In this document: positions 33,643 to 47,000 of the stretch, piece after piece
Numbering within the stretch: position 1 is the stretch's first letter
Layout: every line of letters starts with the position of its first letter
Source: Yamagishiella unicocca
Lineage: Eukaryota > Chlorophyta > Chlorophyceae > Chlamydomonadales > Volvocaceae
Length of the DNA: 64,000 bases
Assembly: GCA_003116995.1 (NCBI GenBank)
Contig: BDSL01000003.1
Coordinates: 310,001 to 374,000, forward strand
Reading direction: 5' to 3'
Notes under the pieces: generated by a model
Seen by the model: the letters and a program-made list of their open reading frames with translations, nothing else
What the model was told of the DNA's origin: nothing
Database searches by the model: none
Program-made: the position numbers and the translations under genes

Positions 33643-35083
33643 TGCGGGGGAGCAATGCCCTCGCTCGGGGCGCAGTGCGCTGTACAGGGGGCGGAATCTT
33701 AAATGTCAATACAAATGTGAGTGCTGCTGCCCCCGGACTTGACGGGAAGGTACAAGCGTACCGGGGCACCGGTACTTGCGCTTAGCTAGCACTCTGGGCG
33801 GGGATTCGAGAGCACCGATGAGGCCCGAGCAATGCGGAGTGTTGTGTTGTTGTGTTGTACGTATCGTGTGGGCTTCTCGCCGGTCTGCATAAGGTTGATG
33901 TGCGCGGCTGACTCATAGCTGACCGTGTCATGTCATTCATGCTGGCGCGTCGGATGCGGCATATGCCGGACATCGACGCCTAGTACGACAGGAGGGGTTG
34001 CTGTCGTGCGGCGCCTCCGTCGGATTTTTGAATGATGCGCATCTGTTGGAAAACAGTTGGATGATGCGCAGTTGTTGGAGCAGGTCAAGGGCGTAACGCA
34101 AGCCTCAGGCTGTGGCTCACGCACCACCACTTCGGTATCCCGTATGCAAAGCTATCCGATCGTCATCAGGACAGCGAGCACAGCAAGTGAGCGGCGCAAC
34201 GAGGTCGTACTCTTGTACAACAACACGTGTCTGGGGTAAGTAGTTCGCCTTTACATGCATCCTTCGCCGTCCCCGCGGGAATCGCCGCAACGGGCCCTGC
34301 CGCTCCCGCCCGGCCAATCCCGCGAGGGAAATCTCGTATCTGAAAGCTGAATAGACGAAACCGAAGCAGAATCTGCACAACGCCAGGAAACCAAAGAGAC
34401 CACCCAAGGCCCCATACATCTCCCCCGCCCCTGGAGAAAACAACCAACGGCTGCAGGCCCGTTGGTTGTGCATTGTACGCCCCCAGAAACGAAGAACGCA
34501 GAATGCACCGCAGCCCCGAAGGACCCCCGGTTAGTTTCAGCGGAGCTGCCGCGGTGCCCAACAGCGGCAGCGGTCGCGACCAGATGACATGCAACGAAAT
34601 CATCCACACACACATGCCCTAGCGCTTGAATCAATGCCTTCCAAGCGCCAGGATCCCCCCGCCCCAACACACGCGTGCGCACGAGAAGCCAGACACCATC
34701 CACATCATGGCCCCCGCGACGCGCAGCTCATAGGCGCTACTGATCGTAAGGAGGTGAGGATTCACAAGATTGTCGTACCAACGAACTATCGAGCCTATAT
34801 GCCGTGAGACGAGCCACCGCGGCTATGCCACGTCCGCGGGGCAATATTACCAACCGGGAAAGCGGGGAACGCAATATTTGGTATAATGGCGTTCCCCGAA
34901 TGACGGACATACTAAACGAAAACAGACGACGCATCGCTGGCAGCCTCTTCAGTACAACCAAAACCATTCGTATATCCCAGCCACCACATTAATTACCCAC
35001 TCGTAGGGTGCTCTACCTCGACGATCAGCAGGGACGAAATCATGCTGCAGTGTCTACGTATCCTACTCGATGCTCCCTCCCTC

Positions 35084-35368
35084 CTAAGTGCGCCCGCCCG
35101 CCTCCTCTCCGGTCATGTGCCACATCTCAGTGACGATCAGGACGACCTGTTCGTACCGCTTTTTGTGCAACCTAAACTGCAACTCCACCTCACCTCCGCC
35201 TCCGCCACCAAATTCTCGCTTGATGCTTGCCTGCCAACTAACCTTCGCGCGCACAACCATTCGTAGCATGAAGACGTCGTCAACATCGAGAAGCCAAATG
35301 CCAGCTTCCCTCAGCTCCGAGTCGGCTGGAAGCAGCACATGCCCAACAGCGAGCGGCATCGGAGGCAT
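35084..35368 (-). CDS. Unrecognised possible exon or small gene
   Basis: A 94-codon frame starts with ATG at 35368 and ends in TAG. Segments such as GIWLLDVDDVFMLRMVVRAK and ELQFRLHKKRYEQVVLIVT have the balanced hydrophobic and charged pattern of a folded protein, unlike random GC-rich frames nearby. A good donor (AAG/GTTAGT) lies inside, so the gene may be spliced. I recognise no family and found no second exon. Confidence 0.3.
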   Translation of the reverse strand: MPPMPLAVGHVLLPADSELREAGIWLLDVDDVFMLRMVVRAKVSWQASIKREFGGGGGGEVELQFRLHKKRYEQVVLIVTEMWHMTGEEAGGRT

Positions 35369-35644
35369 GTATCAACACAAGAATCATACCACACGCCGGC
35401 CCGCATCCACGTGCATACATTCCTTTCTGCAAAAACTTCATTCCACACGCGCCCGGCTCGGCCCGGCCGGCCCGCTCCCTCATTTCTGCGCCCTGCACCG
35501 GAGCACCAACTGGGTGCACACCGCCGACCTCCCCAACCCGACCACTCCCAAACACGGGCAGCTCCGCTACCGAAGCCCGTGGACTCTCCGGCCGAGGCTG
35601 GGGGCCCACCCGCGGGATCGTTGGACGCGGGATCTGCCTGCTAA

Positions 35645-35740
35645 GGTTCGCGGCCAGCCATCACAGGCTGGGGGTCGATTATGTGTGCGCAGACAGCAAC
35701 TTGTTAACGCGCTTCTTGAAGATTAGCAAGGAACTTCAGG
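35645..35740 (+). other. Unrecognised possible exon
   Basis: The frame RFAASHHRLGVDYVCADS then LLTRFLKISKELQ runs up to a CAG/GTTGGT donor-like site. It has protein-like composition but no start, no family match and no identified partner exons. Confidence 0.2.
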
Positions 35741-36595
35741 TTGGTCCCATTTCACGCCATAGGGGGCACGCCACGTCACACCGCACGTCATCAAACAGGA
35801 AAGGCACCGCTGCTAGTCACGAATCGACGCACAGGAGAGGCCATGAAATGACGCCAACAGTTGAAGGAAACACGATATGGCAATACAGAAACTCATGCTT
35901 TTAAGACTCCGACCGAACGAAAACTTACTGGGGAGCATTGTTTTTGAAAAGGGCCATCAGCATCCGTTCAAATGGTTGACACATGCGGCGGAGCACCAGC
36001 CGTATGGCGCAGCCACGAGCTCAGTCACCCACGTTCTGCATCTGTTCCGTTGAGGGCCGTCTAGCTGTGAGTGAAGGCGCGAGGGAGTCGGGCACACGCC
36101 TCAAGAAGCAAGAGCGGAGGAAACAACAGCTGCCCGCATAATCTAGAGGACGCCTGATGTTTAAGCTGCGCTTGCTTCAGCGGTGGTGCGCTGCTAAACC
36201 TCGGCGCACATCCGCCGCACGTCGGGCGAGCCCCGCCGGCAGTTGCGGCGCCGAGAGCTAAAACAAGAAAAGGAGCACAATCACCAACCCACCACTAACC
36301 AAACTACCAGTAACCTGCATGTTAGCTCCGTAGCCGCTCCCGTCAGGTCAGGTCCAGCATGGACCCCGCCCTGACCCTTCCGCGATCCGCTATTCACGCT
36401 GCTGATTGCGTTCTGCCAAAACAACAAACCAACCTCTGCATTGTCGCATTCCGCCGACCGAGCAACCCAGCCTTCCCAGGCCTCCTGAGCCGTACTTCAC
36501 CGCACGCCGCAATTCAACGACAGTTCAACATTCATATCTGCTACTGTGCACAGTAATGGTATTATCAGTGCCATAACATCCATCGCCCTCCAGAA

Positions 36596-36600
36596 TTACA
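36596..36600 (-). terminator. TGTAA poly(A) signal of the F-box/LRR gene
   Basis: TTACA on the plus strand reads TGTAA on the minus strand, about 130 bases past the stop codon. Confidence 0.45.
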
Positions 36601-36729
36601 ACGATGTTCGCAGTACATCGCAGCCTGCTTCGTAACGGTCTTCGCATCAGCCGGCAGCGGCATCTGTACATCAAAACCCATGCCGCCGTGCCGTACAGCC
36701 ACATCGCCCCGCCGCGCCACCTCACGCCG

Positions 36730-39700
36730 TTAATCTGCGTCGTACTCGCTGGTGACGTAGCCCATCTCGCCCATCCAGTTGACGGACGCCTCGGAGCCCT
36801 CCGAGTCGTCGCTGTCGCTATAAGTGACGTAGCCATTGCGGCTAGACACCTTGGCTGCTGTGTACGGCAACGCGATCGTGCGCAACAGCTGGCCGGTCCC
36901 CGCGCTGCGCCACACACGGCAGGAGGTGCCATCAGTGCCGGTGATCTCGGCCGAGATGAGGCAGGACATCCGAGCTAGGTGCTCCTGAGCCTTTTCGGTT
37001 AGGGTCACCTGCAGCATACACCACGACGGGAGTGCGAGTATTTAAGACAAGGATAACATGACTGAAAAGCGGAGTGGCCAGCATGGTTGAGGGTTACACA
37101 AATACGCTTTCAAATTACGTCCGTTGGATGGCCTCCTTGGAGCGGACAACAATAATAAAGGAAGCTTTAAGTAGCTTCAAGGGCAGGTTCCCAACGAACG
37201 CAAGCGGCAGTCGCAAGCTGACTGCGGCCCAGAGTCCGTATGTGTGTCTCCAGGCGGTCCAGCCCCGAAACCACCGCTCACCTTGCCGCAGTAGCTGAGC
37301 TGCTGCAGCCGCGGCCAGTTCGCGGCCATCATAGCAAGGCTGTCGTTGGTCAGCACGCACAGGTTACCCGCGGACAGCACAGGGTTGTTCCACACGCGAA
37401 AAGAAAAGGCCTCCAGGTTTCGGAGCGGGGACAGCGCCGTCCAGCCATCTGGGTCGCGCGTGCGGATGTCCACCTGGTCCAGCCTGACGTTTCGCAGATG
37501 AGTCAGCCGCCCCATCAGCACCAGATGCTCATCGTATAGCATACAGGCCGTCAGCGTCAAGCTGTGCAGCACATGGTTGAGCGCCCTTCCGGCGCCGGCG
37601 CCCTGGGAATCGGCGCCAGCACCGGGACCGGCCCCTTCGGCGCCGCCGCGGCCGTGCCGCGGCGAGCCACTGTCGCCACGGCCGCCGCGGCTGTGCAAGC
37701 CGCCGGCGTCGTTGCCGCCACCGGCGGAAAGCGCCATCAGCATCGCAGCCAGCTGCGGCGGCGGCACATCCAGGAGCTCCATCGAGAACGACTCGAGCAG
37801 CGGAAGCGCTGCCACACCGTCTAGCAGCTCGGTCTCAAAGGAGCAGGCCACCTGCGCGCGCGAATGCCGACCCGCGGGTCATGCTCGGTTAGCGACTACA
37901 GTGCTGACACCGGCAGCAATCCATTATCCTGCTGCCGTACCGCTCGCGGCGCGTGTCCCCGGAAGAATCCCTTCGACAACAACGCTATACTATACCACTC
38001 TCACGGCACCACCGACAACTTCGCCGCGGCGCAGCGGAGCGCCTACCTGTAGGTGCAGCGACGTAAGGCCCTCGAAGCAGCCCAGTACCGGTCCCCATGG
38101 CTGCCAAGAGGAAGGAGACGCGGAGGGCGAGGCCGCCCGAGCGCCCACCGCACCCGCAACCGCGCCAGCCGCCTGCGGCTGCTTAGCGCCGGGCCCCTCC
38201 GCCGCCGCCGCCGCATCCCCGGGCGGCGCCACGGCAGCCACGGGCGCCGGCTGCTGCTGCTGCTGCATCAGGTGCATGGGGGGAGGACAGGTCACCCGCC
38301 CCACCTCCAGCGACCGGAGGCCGGGGAGCTCCTTCGCCAGCGCCTGCAGGTGGTAGCGGACAGGGCAGGGAGAACTGGTTTGGTGAGGTCGAGCCACCAG
38401 CCGGTGTGGCACAAGGCCAAGCTAAACAGCCACATTAACCCGCAGCCAATCCTGATCAATCCCGCCCTAGTCGAAGAATCCAAGAACACAAACCGTTGCC
38501 AAGCAGCAACCCGGACCCCATGCAACCAACCAACGACCAACCGACCGGCAACTAACCGACTCCCAACCCCCCGCGCACCTTGATGTGCGTGGAGTGCACT
38601 GTGTTGCCCGACAGGGCGTCCGTGAGGGCCAGCGCCGTCAGCCGGCTGAGCGCCGTCAGCGCCACCAGCTGTGAGCCAGCTACCGGGTGTAGGTGATTGA
38701 GCGACAGCGAGGTCAGGCTGGTGCAGCGGGCCACCACCGCAAGGTGCTCGTTGCTCACATGTAGCCAGGCCTGGCGACCCAGCAGCGAGGCGTCGCCGTC
38801 GACCTGCAGCGGCAGCCGGCGGGTTGGGCGGCCGGTCAAAAGCAGTGAGCCGAGAGGCAGGGGCTCACGAGTCACGGCTGACGCGCAGACGGGATGCGTG
38901 ACCTATGGGTCAGTCTGGTCCTGCAACCCCGACCACCATCACACCACCTTTCCGAAGTAACAAAGTGCCCTCATAATAAACAGATCCAAACTCGTCTGCA
39001 GCTAGTAATGTCTCCCCTTCCTCCTGTCGACCCACCTAGCTATTCTTCCTCTACCCACCCACCTACCAACCAACCCACACCGCGCACCTGCATAAATTTG
39101 GAGCCCCTCATGTCCAGCTTCTGCAGCCCCCGGAGGCCCGTGATCGCCTCAAGGTTCTGCGGGCTCGGGAAGCCCAAGTCCGCAGCTATGGTCAGTGAGG
39201 CGAGGTGCGATAGCCGCGACAGCAGCGGCGGCAGGCGCATGCCCGCTGCCGCTGCAGGCGCCATGGCAGGCACCCACCGCCCGCCAGCAGCACCAGTGCC
39301 GGTGCCACCGCTGGCCGCAAAGCATGCAGCTGGACGGACGCAAGCGGCCGCCATCAGGCCCGCACGCGGCCGCCGGACCGCCACCCACTCCGCCGCCTCC
39401 GCGGCGGCGTCATGTGCGGTACCCTCCTCCGCAGCGGCGGCGCCGTCAGCTGCGGCGCCGTCCTCGTATTTGCCGCCACGCAAGGCGGCGCTGGCAATGT
39501 GCGTTTGATCGCCGGCAGCGGTGGCTGCAGCTGCAGGCGCGGCAGCAGCCGTGAAACCGCTGTCATCAGCTCGGCCTCGGTGGCTGCCGTTGCCGTCGCT
39601 GCTCCCGCCGCCGCCGTCGTCAACCTCACCGACGTGACCGCCGCCGTGTGGCGTATCCCCGCCGCTGCCGCCGTCACCGTGGCTGCCCTCCTCGCCGCGC

Positions 39701-42514
39701 GATGCATTCGCTGGGGAAGGCTGCGAGTGGTTATGGTGGCTTGCGCGAAAGCGAAACCCACCAGCTCGCTCCACTTCTGCGTCCATGGGCCCCGACTCGC
39801 GGGTCGCGGCCCCCGGGCCCGAGTCACCCCCTACGTTGTCATTGCTGTCGCCGCTGCCATTAGCCTCCATAAGCACTTCTAGCGAAGCGACTGCCTCGAC
39901 GTCCAACGGCTCCGCAACGTCACCAATAGCAAAGTCGCCTCGGGCTACCGCCGCCGGAATGTTCGGTGTGCCGCTGCCGCCACCACGTGGCGGCTCGTCC
40001 CCTACAGCGCCGCTGCCGTCCGCCTCGGTCTGATGGTGGACATCGCCGTCGGAGCCCTGGTGATTGCCGGCACTGCCATCGCATCCACCGCCGTTGCGTC
40101 GAGCGCCGGGCGACCCGCGGGTCGGGGCGCTTCCGGATGACCCACGATTGCCGTTCACGGGCACCGGGCTACCTGCCGCCATGGGCGTCGCGCCTAGATT
40201 GCACCCCGCTGAATCTGGTTGCTGAGGAGCGGTTGCGCCGGTCAGGCTGTCCGTGCCCATCGGCCAATGTGTCGCGATTTCGGCTTGCAGCTGAGCTGGC
40301 GGAGGCGACGCCCGGCGCCGGCGGCGGCTCGGCGCGCCAGCGCCGCTAACGTCGTAACCGTCTCCACTGCTCCCGAGCCCACCACCGGCGGCGACAGCCG
40401 TCTCGCCTTCCATAACCCTAATGGCATCTGCTACAGTGAAGGCGCCTGGCGACCCGGGCACCAGAAGATGGTTGCTCCAAAGCCCGGTGGGGCGGCCTTG
40501 GTGGATCAGGTCTTCCAGGTACCGTACATGTGCATCTGGGGCGTCATGCAGATTTTGGGCCTGCAACCCGGGGTCCAGCGCCAGCTGCTCGCGGCCATTC
40601 GCCGCCGCTTCGGCTACTTCCTGCATCGTTGCGTCGTCGTCTCCGGAGCCATGCGCGCGGCTGGAGGACCTTTGCAAGCGGTGGTGCGGCTGCAAGTGGT
40701 GCGGCTGCTGCTCGTGTTGTCGGTTGTGCTGCAGCAACTGCGCCGGCGACGGAGGCGGGGCCATGACGAGCGGATACGGCGTGTGGCCTGACAGAGTGAG
40801 CGACACAAGTCGGTCCGAGAGGAGCCGCTGGAGGGCCGCGCTGATCTCGAGCTACGGCACGGCACAAGGGGTTGCGAGTTATGTTTAATTTTGCTGCGTG
40901 TTGCCTTTCAGGGTTGAGAGTGCCACATCGCAACTATTAGGGTGCGTGTGCTGCTTTCCAGTCGACGGCGATCATGAAGCGAACAAAGCTTTCAGCCCTA
41001 AAAAGCTACCGTATGCGTGACAACCAGCCAGACTTCGAGGAAACTGTGGCGTGGCGCTTTCGCTGTATTGCGTGTTTTTCCTTTGCGCTGTAACGGTTCC
41101 TCGATTTTCTGGTCTTTGTTGGTTGCGAGAAACACCGATGCCAGCGCGCGGCGACGCGGCAAGCATAGCCACCGTTTGAAATGCATATATTAGCGCAGCG
41201 AATAGCCAGCGCTGCACACCTCCGCGCCTTAAGCCGATATATGGAAATTTCGACGGTAACCAGGCGCTAGCGACCCATGTCACTACTGACGCAGATGGAC
41301 CGGCAACCAAGTTGACCAGGCCCCGCACCTGGAGCCATCGGCCGCTGCCAGCGACACCACCACCCGCAGCAGCTTGCGGCAGCGGTTCCGTGAAGTCGAG
41401 GCTCAGGTTTACAAAGGCTGGGTACGCCGCAGTGAGCTTGTCAGCAGCCTCCAGCAAGCTCCACACCATTATGCTGCTGCTGGCCACGGAGCTAGCCATT
41501 CCGGCGGCATGGGAGTCGCTGGCCTCGCCCTGGGTGGGGCCCGGTGCGCCCGCCGCTGCAGCCGCCACTGCCGCAACAGCGGAATGGTGATGCAGGTTGA
41601 AAACGCAGGTGAGATGCTCCAGGTCCGGCCGGTCAAATCTCAGGTGGGGTGCGACTCGACCGGAGGACGTGTCGCCCGTGGGCTCCGTCACACAGGCCGC
41701 GGGGACCGCTTGCTGGCCATTGTCCGGCAGGGGCGCGTGCAGCGGAGGGCGGCCACTAGACGCCGCAAAGCCGCGACCCGTAGCGGTGGGCTGCTGTTGT
41801 TGGTGGTGTTGCTGCGGCTGGCTTTGGTTTTGCTGTTGTTGAGGTTGCTGCTGCGCTGCAGGTTGCAGCGGCGTGAAGGGCACTGCCGCAGAGCTAGGCC
41901 CGGCCCCAAGCGCCATTGCCGCGGCTGGCGCCTGTTCTTCATGGTTCGGGATCGGGGTCGCGGCCGCCCGACCCGTGGGACGCCCTGCTGCAGTGCCTCT
42001 TCGAGCTGGGCGCTGAACGTCAGCCGCTGCGGGCTCGACTAGGGGCTGCGCAGCGAGCGCCGTGCTGCGGTCGGGGACGGTGAGGCGCACCGTGCACACC
42101 GCGAGGCTAATGCCATGACGCCAGCTCCGACAGACGCATCTTAGACTTCCCCAGCTCTGGATTCCCACGTGTCGGGCGATTTCCTGCGCACGGTGCCGCG
42201 GGACAGGATGGCGTTCCACCCGCAGTGCAAACGGCCACAACTGCGTCAGACCAATTGCATATGCAAGAAATTACCAAACTTATTTTATTGTATGCACGGG
42301 GCATCAACACCTTGCTGAAGTTGAGCCCCGTCTGCTTGCCCGCATGTGACACGGGGGCCAATCCCTGAGACCCCGCACTATCTGCTCTCACCTGCAGGAG
42401 CTCAACTGACAGTGAAGAGCTCCAGTCACATTTATTTTTTCGCTCCCATATTTTTGTTCCTGGAGCACCTTCGCACCCTGGTGGGAGAAGTGGGCGGGAC
42501 GGGAATCTTGACAT
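36730..42514 (-). CDS. F-box and leucine-rich-repeat protein
   Basis: Seven exons: 42514-42392, 42183-41329, 40851-39088, 38803-38579, 38343-38047, 37851-37282 and 37008-36730. All are phase 0 and give 1370 residues. Exons 1 and 2 together restore an F-box (DWSSSLSVELLQ joined to EIARHVGIQSWG, then LRCVCRSWR), at about residues 30-65. The join is what makes it recognisable. F-box proteins bring substrates to SCF ubiquitin ligases through Skp1. Leucine-rich segments follow in exons 3-6, for example LVSLTLSGHTPYPL, LSHLASLTIAADLGFPSP, CTSLTSLSLNHLHPV, LPGLRSLEVGRV and LTHLRNVRLDQVDI. They are interrupted by long low-complexity stretches, a Gln-rich run in exon 2 and Gly/Ala/Ser-rich inserts in the 588-codon exon 3. 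The acidic tail ends SEYDAD. The substrate is unknown. The acceptor of exon 3 (TAG) is the least certain boundary. Confidence 0.82.
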
Positions 42515-44046
42515 TGCGCATGAAGTCGCGCCGTGGGTTCACTTCCTCACGCGCCTATCTTCTAAACTAGATACGTAATGTGGCAAGCCTCCACCATCCA
42601 CGCGTCCAAGTAGACAGTCCACGGTACCTTGCGGCTGGCCATCCGAGTAGGACAGCGCCGTTTGTGTGCACGCACGCGGACACTCACCGTCCGCTAGCAT
42701 TTCCGTCGTCCTCTCCGCCACGCTCTTTTCAACGTAAATCCCGCATAGTATGTCAAGGAGTCAGAACGGACAAGGCTGACCGACAAAAGCGGCTGTTAGG
42801 CGACTCAAACGAGACGAATTTCAGTCACAGGGGTTCCAAATTCGCGGTGCTTGGCAGCAGTCACCCTCTTGGTTGATTCGCGGGTGCGCTAGGAGGAAAG
42901 CTCCCAGCCATAGGAATCTGGCCAAGTAGGACGAGCACCCCCGAGATACGGTACCGAATCGAAAGCTGATACGTACGGCACGTAAAAATACAAGGTTAGA
43001 TTAGGGCCCAGCTTGCAAAAAGGAAATCTCGGGAAAATTTGACCAGCACAGATGAACAGCAACCAAAGACGGTGCAAATATGGCGGTGCCGGGGATTTTG
43101 CGTTGCGGCATTTGAGCAATCGCCTCGTGCCAAAACTCTCAACAAACTCCCGTAAATCCGGTAGCATACTTGCCCTTAATTTGATCGTTACTTCCTGAAG
43201 ACTAGTTGTCTTGGCGCTTGCTTTATTTGTCACGCACGCAAAACTTTTGGCTTTGCAAATTAGGCAGCACAAACTATTGCAACTACCTATATTTCGTTAT
43301 TTGTAAAGCTGAATTCGGTTTCAACACTGTCGGGACCCCTGGGTCGGAGACCTGCGCTTTGGGAGGAGGGGTGCCTACACATGAAACGTTACCCATGGCC
43401 TGTTCGGCAACATGACGGGTTTGTCCATCGGCGGAGAAGCTTTCTTTCCAAATCCTTCCCCGGTTGATATCGGGTGCATTGTTGCCTTGGGAAACGATGT
43501 TGTGATATACTGGTGCTTCCTGGATGATTGCAAAGTGCCTTATGTCAGATTGGGTTACACCATCAATCGGCCTACCAGATGAACCCCGCTGGGCACGCAG
43601 CCAGCTCTCAACCCCCTTGGCAATCGAGATTCTCCTGTTGGCAGGGACACAGGCGACCACTGACTTGCGACATGACTAACGCAGGGATTCCCTAGGCGTG
43701 CAGAAAACAGTTGGGGAGAGCGTCAAGACGGGCCATACCTGGCCTGAAGTAAAAAAGGTTGAGCTGGGGCCACGTGCTTGGCAGGCAGTGTCTCACTTCA
43801 GTTTCAATTTTACCCATAGGAGGTGTCCTTCGATAACACGTTGTGCCATATCGGTACAGAGAATGTTGCCAGATCGGCGCTCGTTAACTGTTGCCCTTGC
43901 TGTTGTACACATATCGTACGGGTTTCCAACCGCACCAACTGTCTACGAAGCCTTTAGAGTATTAGAAACGAATAGATAATGCATCCAATCGAAAATAAGG
44001 TATAGATGGGGATGGAGTTTTACTACCGGTATATGTGGGCATAGCC
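42515..44046. other. Intergenic between divergent genes, lower GC
   Basis: It holds the upstream regions of the F-box/LRR gene (-) and the golgin (+). A ~125-codon minus-strand frame (about 43660-43283, no ATG) contains DIRHFAIIQEAPVYHNIVSQ but matches no family I know. Confidence 0.45.
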
Positions 44047-47000
44047 ATGGACAAACTTGTTGGCGCTTTTTCAGGCGTCCTCAAGACATCTAGCTCGCCT
44101 GCCAGTCAGCCACAGCCACAACAGAATGATAGACAGTATCTTAGGCTTCCCTTGGAAAGCGCCCGCAAACTACGATGGTTCGAAAAGGCAGAAGTCCAAG
44201 CACTGACAAAGTCGCATTTTCGTGAAAAAAGGGAGTTGCTGGATACAGTAGCAGTGCTAAAAAAGCTGCTGCTGCGCCATGGTTTGGATGACACAAAGCT
44301 GGATGCAGAGGTAGCAGCGCATCTGCGGTCAGCTGAGGAGCTTTTGGAGGAACATGAGGGGGTCGCAAGTGTGCTTCTCGCAGCACTTGAGCCTCATGTT
44401 CAGGAGCTACGCTTTGAAAACGAGCGACTGCAAGCCGCGATCAAGATGTGGGTAACAAACAGCTTCATGAAGGCCTCCGTCCTTGTAACTGGCCAAACCG
44501 CCCGGGGTTTGAATGAGGGGCTAATTTGAAGTGAGCCTTGTTTCTGTTCCATGTTGGTGTCGATCGCGCCGCATATTGCCCCTCGCTTCTCACTTCGTCA
44601 GGGGCCAGCATGCTGCTGCAGCCAGCGCTTCCGAGCACCCCGGCGGCAAGGCGGCTGGGACATCATCCGGACCGGATGCTGCGGCGGGTACCCCTGCCAT
44701 GGGCAGCAAGTCTTCTTCGTCTCGGCTGCTGTCTGCCTGCGGGTCCTTGCCACGGCGCCTGGAGCCTTTAGACCTGGCCCAGCTGAACTGCAGCGGTGGC
44801 AGGGTCAGGCCGCGTATGGTGAGGCCCTCGATACACGAGCGCTTGAACTGCAAGAGACCCGCGGTCTTGGCACAACCTAGCGCTGACACAGATGGGGTGA
44901 AGTGCGCATGCACTTGGGTTGGAGCTCGTAGCGGTGTCTCCCTATGCAGGGCGCTTCACCCCCTGAAAGCGTTCTTAGGACTGCCCTGCGGCAATCCCCC
45001 TGCTTTCAAAACGTTGCCGTACATCTGGATGATGTGTTGGCACCAATCATGGCTCGTCCAGGCACGGGGCCGGTCTGCACCCCCGGGCCCCACGTCTGCA
45101 TTCACTCCCTGCTCGTCAGCTGCAATGGCCTGTCTGCTAAATGCCCTGACTATATGCCCTGACTATATGCCCTGACTATATGCCCTGACTATATGCCCTG
45201 ACTATATGCCCTGACTATATGCCCTGACTATATGCCCTGACTATATGCCCTGACTATATGCCCTGACTATATGCCCTGACTATATGCCTCAACGGCCGTA
45301 TGCACGCTAGGTCATCTTCGCCCTTATGACCCTTCAGTTCTGGGAAGCCATAGTTGTACATCCGGCATTTCCCTTCGCGCCTGGTTGCCAGAGTCGTACC
45401 TAGCCGCACACACCCGAGCCTGCTCCCAGTTGCCCTCCTACCCCTGCTCACCTAGCCGCGCTGCTCTGCACTTTTACTTTGACTTCCTCCACGCGCAGGA
45501 CCCTGTCGCTAGGCAGCAGATGACCACTCTGGAAGCCCAGTGCGAAGAGTACGGAAAACAGGTTTCGGAGCTGAAGGCCGCCTTGGCGAAGCAGCAGGCA
45601 GCTCGGCGCAGGTGCGGTGGGGGTCGCTGAGGGAAGGAATGGAGTCAGCGCGGCCGGTCGGCACCGGAGAGGCTGGTGGCGGCAGTCCGGGGCTCCGCTG
45701 ATAGCCAGTGCGTCGCACCGCCGTTTCGCTTGCCGGTAGCTCAAACCTAATTGGCAGCAGGGAGCAAAGTACGCCGCCCCTTGTGCCCCGCTCCCCTGAC
45801 TGCGGCTCGGCTCCTCCAAATGCGCCTTGGTGGTTCGCGTCGCACCCCTTACTGCGGCTCGGCCCTCGGCTTGGGCCCCCCAAAGCCTGTGTCGAGTAAA
45901 TGGGTCTTTTTGGCACCCCCCACCCCCCACGATCTGGGTGTTTCCAGGGGCCCCGAGGGCAACGACGCATCCCGGGCCCAGGTGCAGTCCATGCTCATGG
46001 AGCTTCAGGAGGCGGCGAGGGAGGAGGCGCGGAAGGCGGCGCGGGCGGATGCTCGGGCGATGAGGCTGGAGGGCGAGCTCAAGGCGCTGCAGGTACAGGG
46101 GAGGAGGAGGGGTCACGAGGAAACACGTTCGCAAGACGTAGGAGTAGGAGGGACAAACTAGCTTGGGGATAGCTATAACGTTTTTAGGGTTTGCATTGCA
46201 CTCATTTAGGAGGGGTTGCTGGTACGGCAGGGACCGTGCAGCATGGGTGCGTGATGCTGTATCGGAATGAGGTGCTGGATTGGATGCAATAACGCTGAGG
46301 CGGAATTTACATCACCTCGTTGGTGTGTTGAGATGGCTTCCTCGGTGTCGGTCGGTTTCGTATGGTGTTGATCCTGCTGCTGAACGGGGCCCATGGTTCC
46401 TTGCGGCTGGCGTACGGGCATGCCCAGCAGTAAGTTGATGCCATTCCTTGGTTGTACCCATACGACAGGCTCAGCACCGCTCGCTCAGCAAGGAAAGCGG
46501 AGCGCTGCAGCAGCAGGTGGCGGAGTTGCAGCAGCAGGCGGAGGAGGCAGCGGCGGCAGCAGCAGCGCGGGTGGCAGCGGCCCTCGCTGCCGGGGAGGAG
46601 GCGAAGGCAGCGGCGGAGGCTCGTGAGGAGCTGGCGTCGTTGCGGCTGGCCAACACAAGCTTGCGGGTAGGTAGCGGGGCGGCAGCGGAACACACAAGCA
46701 AAGGGAGAGGCTATCAAGTCAGTGAGCTGCGCGGGACGAGGCGAGACGCTAGGCTGGGAGCAAGGGGGGGAGCAAGGCCGGCGGGGTCCTTGAACGTAGC
46801 CGCACGCCCGTGCTGTGCAATGAACGCTACAGCACTTGGGATGAGCGACGTGGGCACGCGATGTGCGGTGCTTTGAGGTGCCCTAATACGACATGTTAGG
46901 GGGTTGCGCAGGTTGCGAGGTTGCGGCTCGGATCGCCTGCACATCCGGTGGGGAGTTAGGCAAGGCACCCAACTGCTGCACCCAACTGCTGAACGTACTC

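Larger units (their letters stand above)
33643..36729. other. Gene-poor region between convergent genes
   Basis: No known gene. Two stretches look partly coding and are listed separately (35084-35368 on minus, 35645-35740 on plus). Long minus-strand frames at 34166-34703 have no family resemblance and no matching splice structure. Confidence 0.45.

Noticed and set aside
39412..39882. Plus-strand frames opposite the F-box/LRR gene
   Set aside because: They mirror the low-complexity minus-strand exon. The splice structure and leucine-rich pattern support only the minus strand.
44551..44880. Alternative frame in golgin exon 2 (ELQRWQGQAAYGEALDTRALE)
   Set aside because: It looks coiled-coil-like, but no donor and acceptor join it in phase to exons 1 and 3, whereas 44602-44818 does. 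A sequencing indel here cannot be fully excluded.
45141..45288. CRISPR-like array
   Set aside because: The 13-base copies are directly adjacent with no spacers and lie in a eukaryotic intron. The same applies to the other minisatellites.
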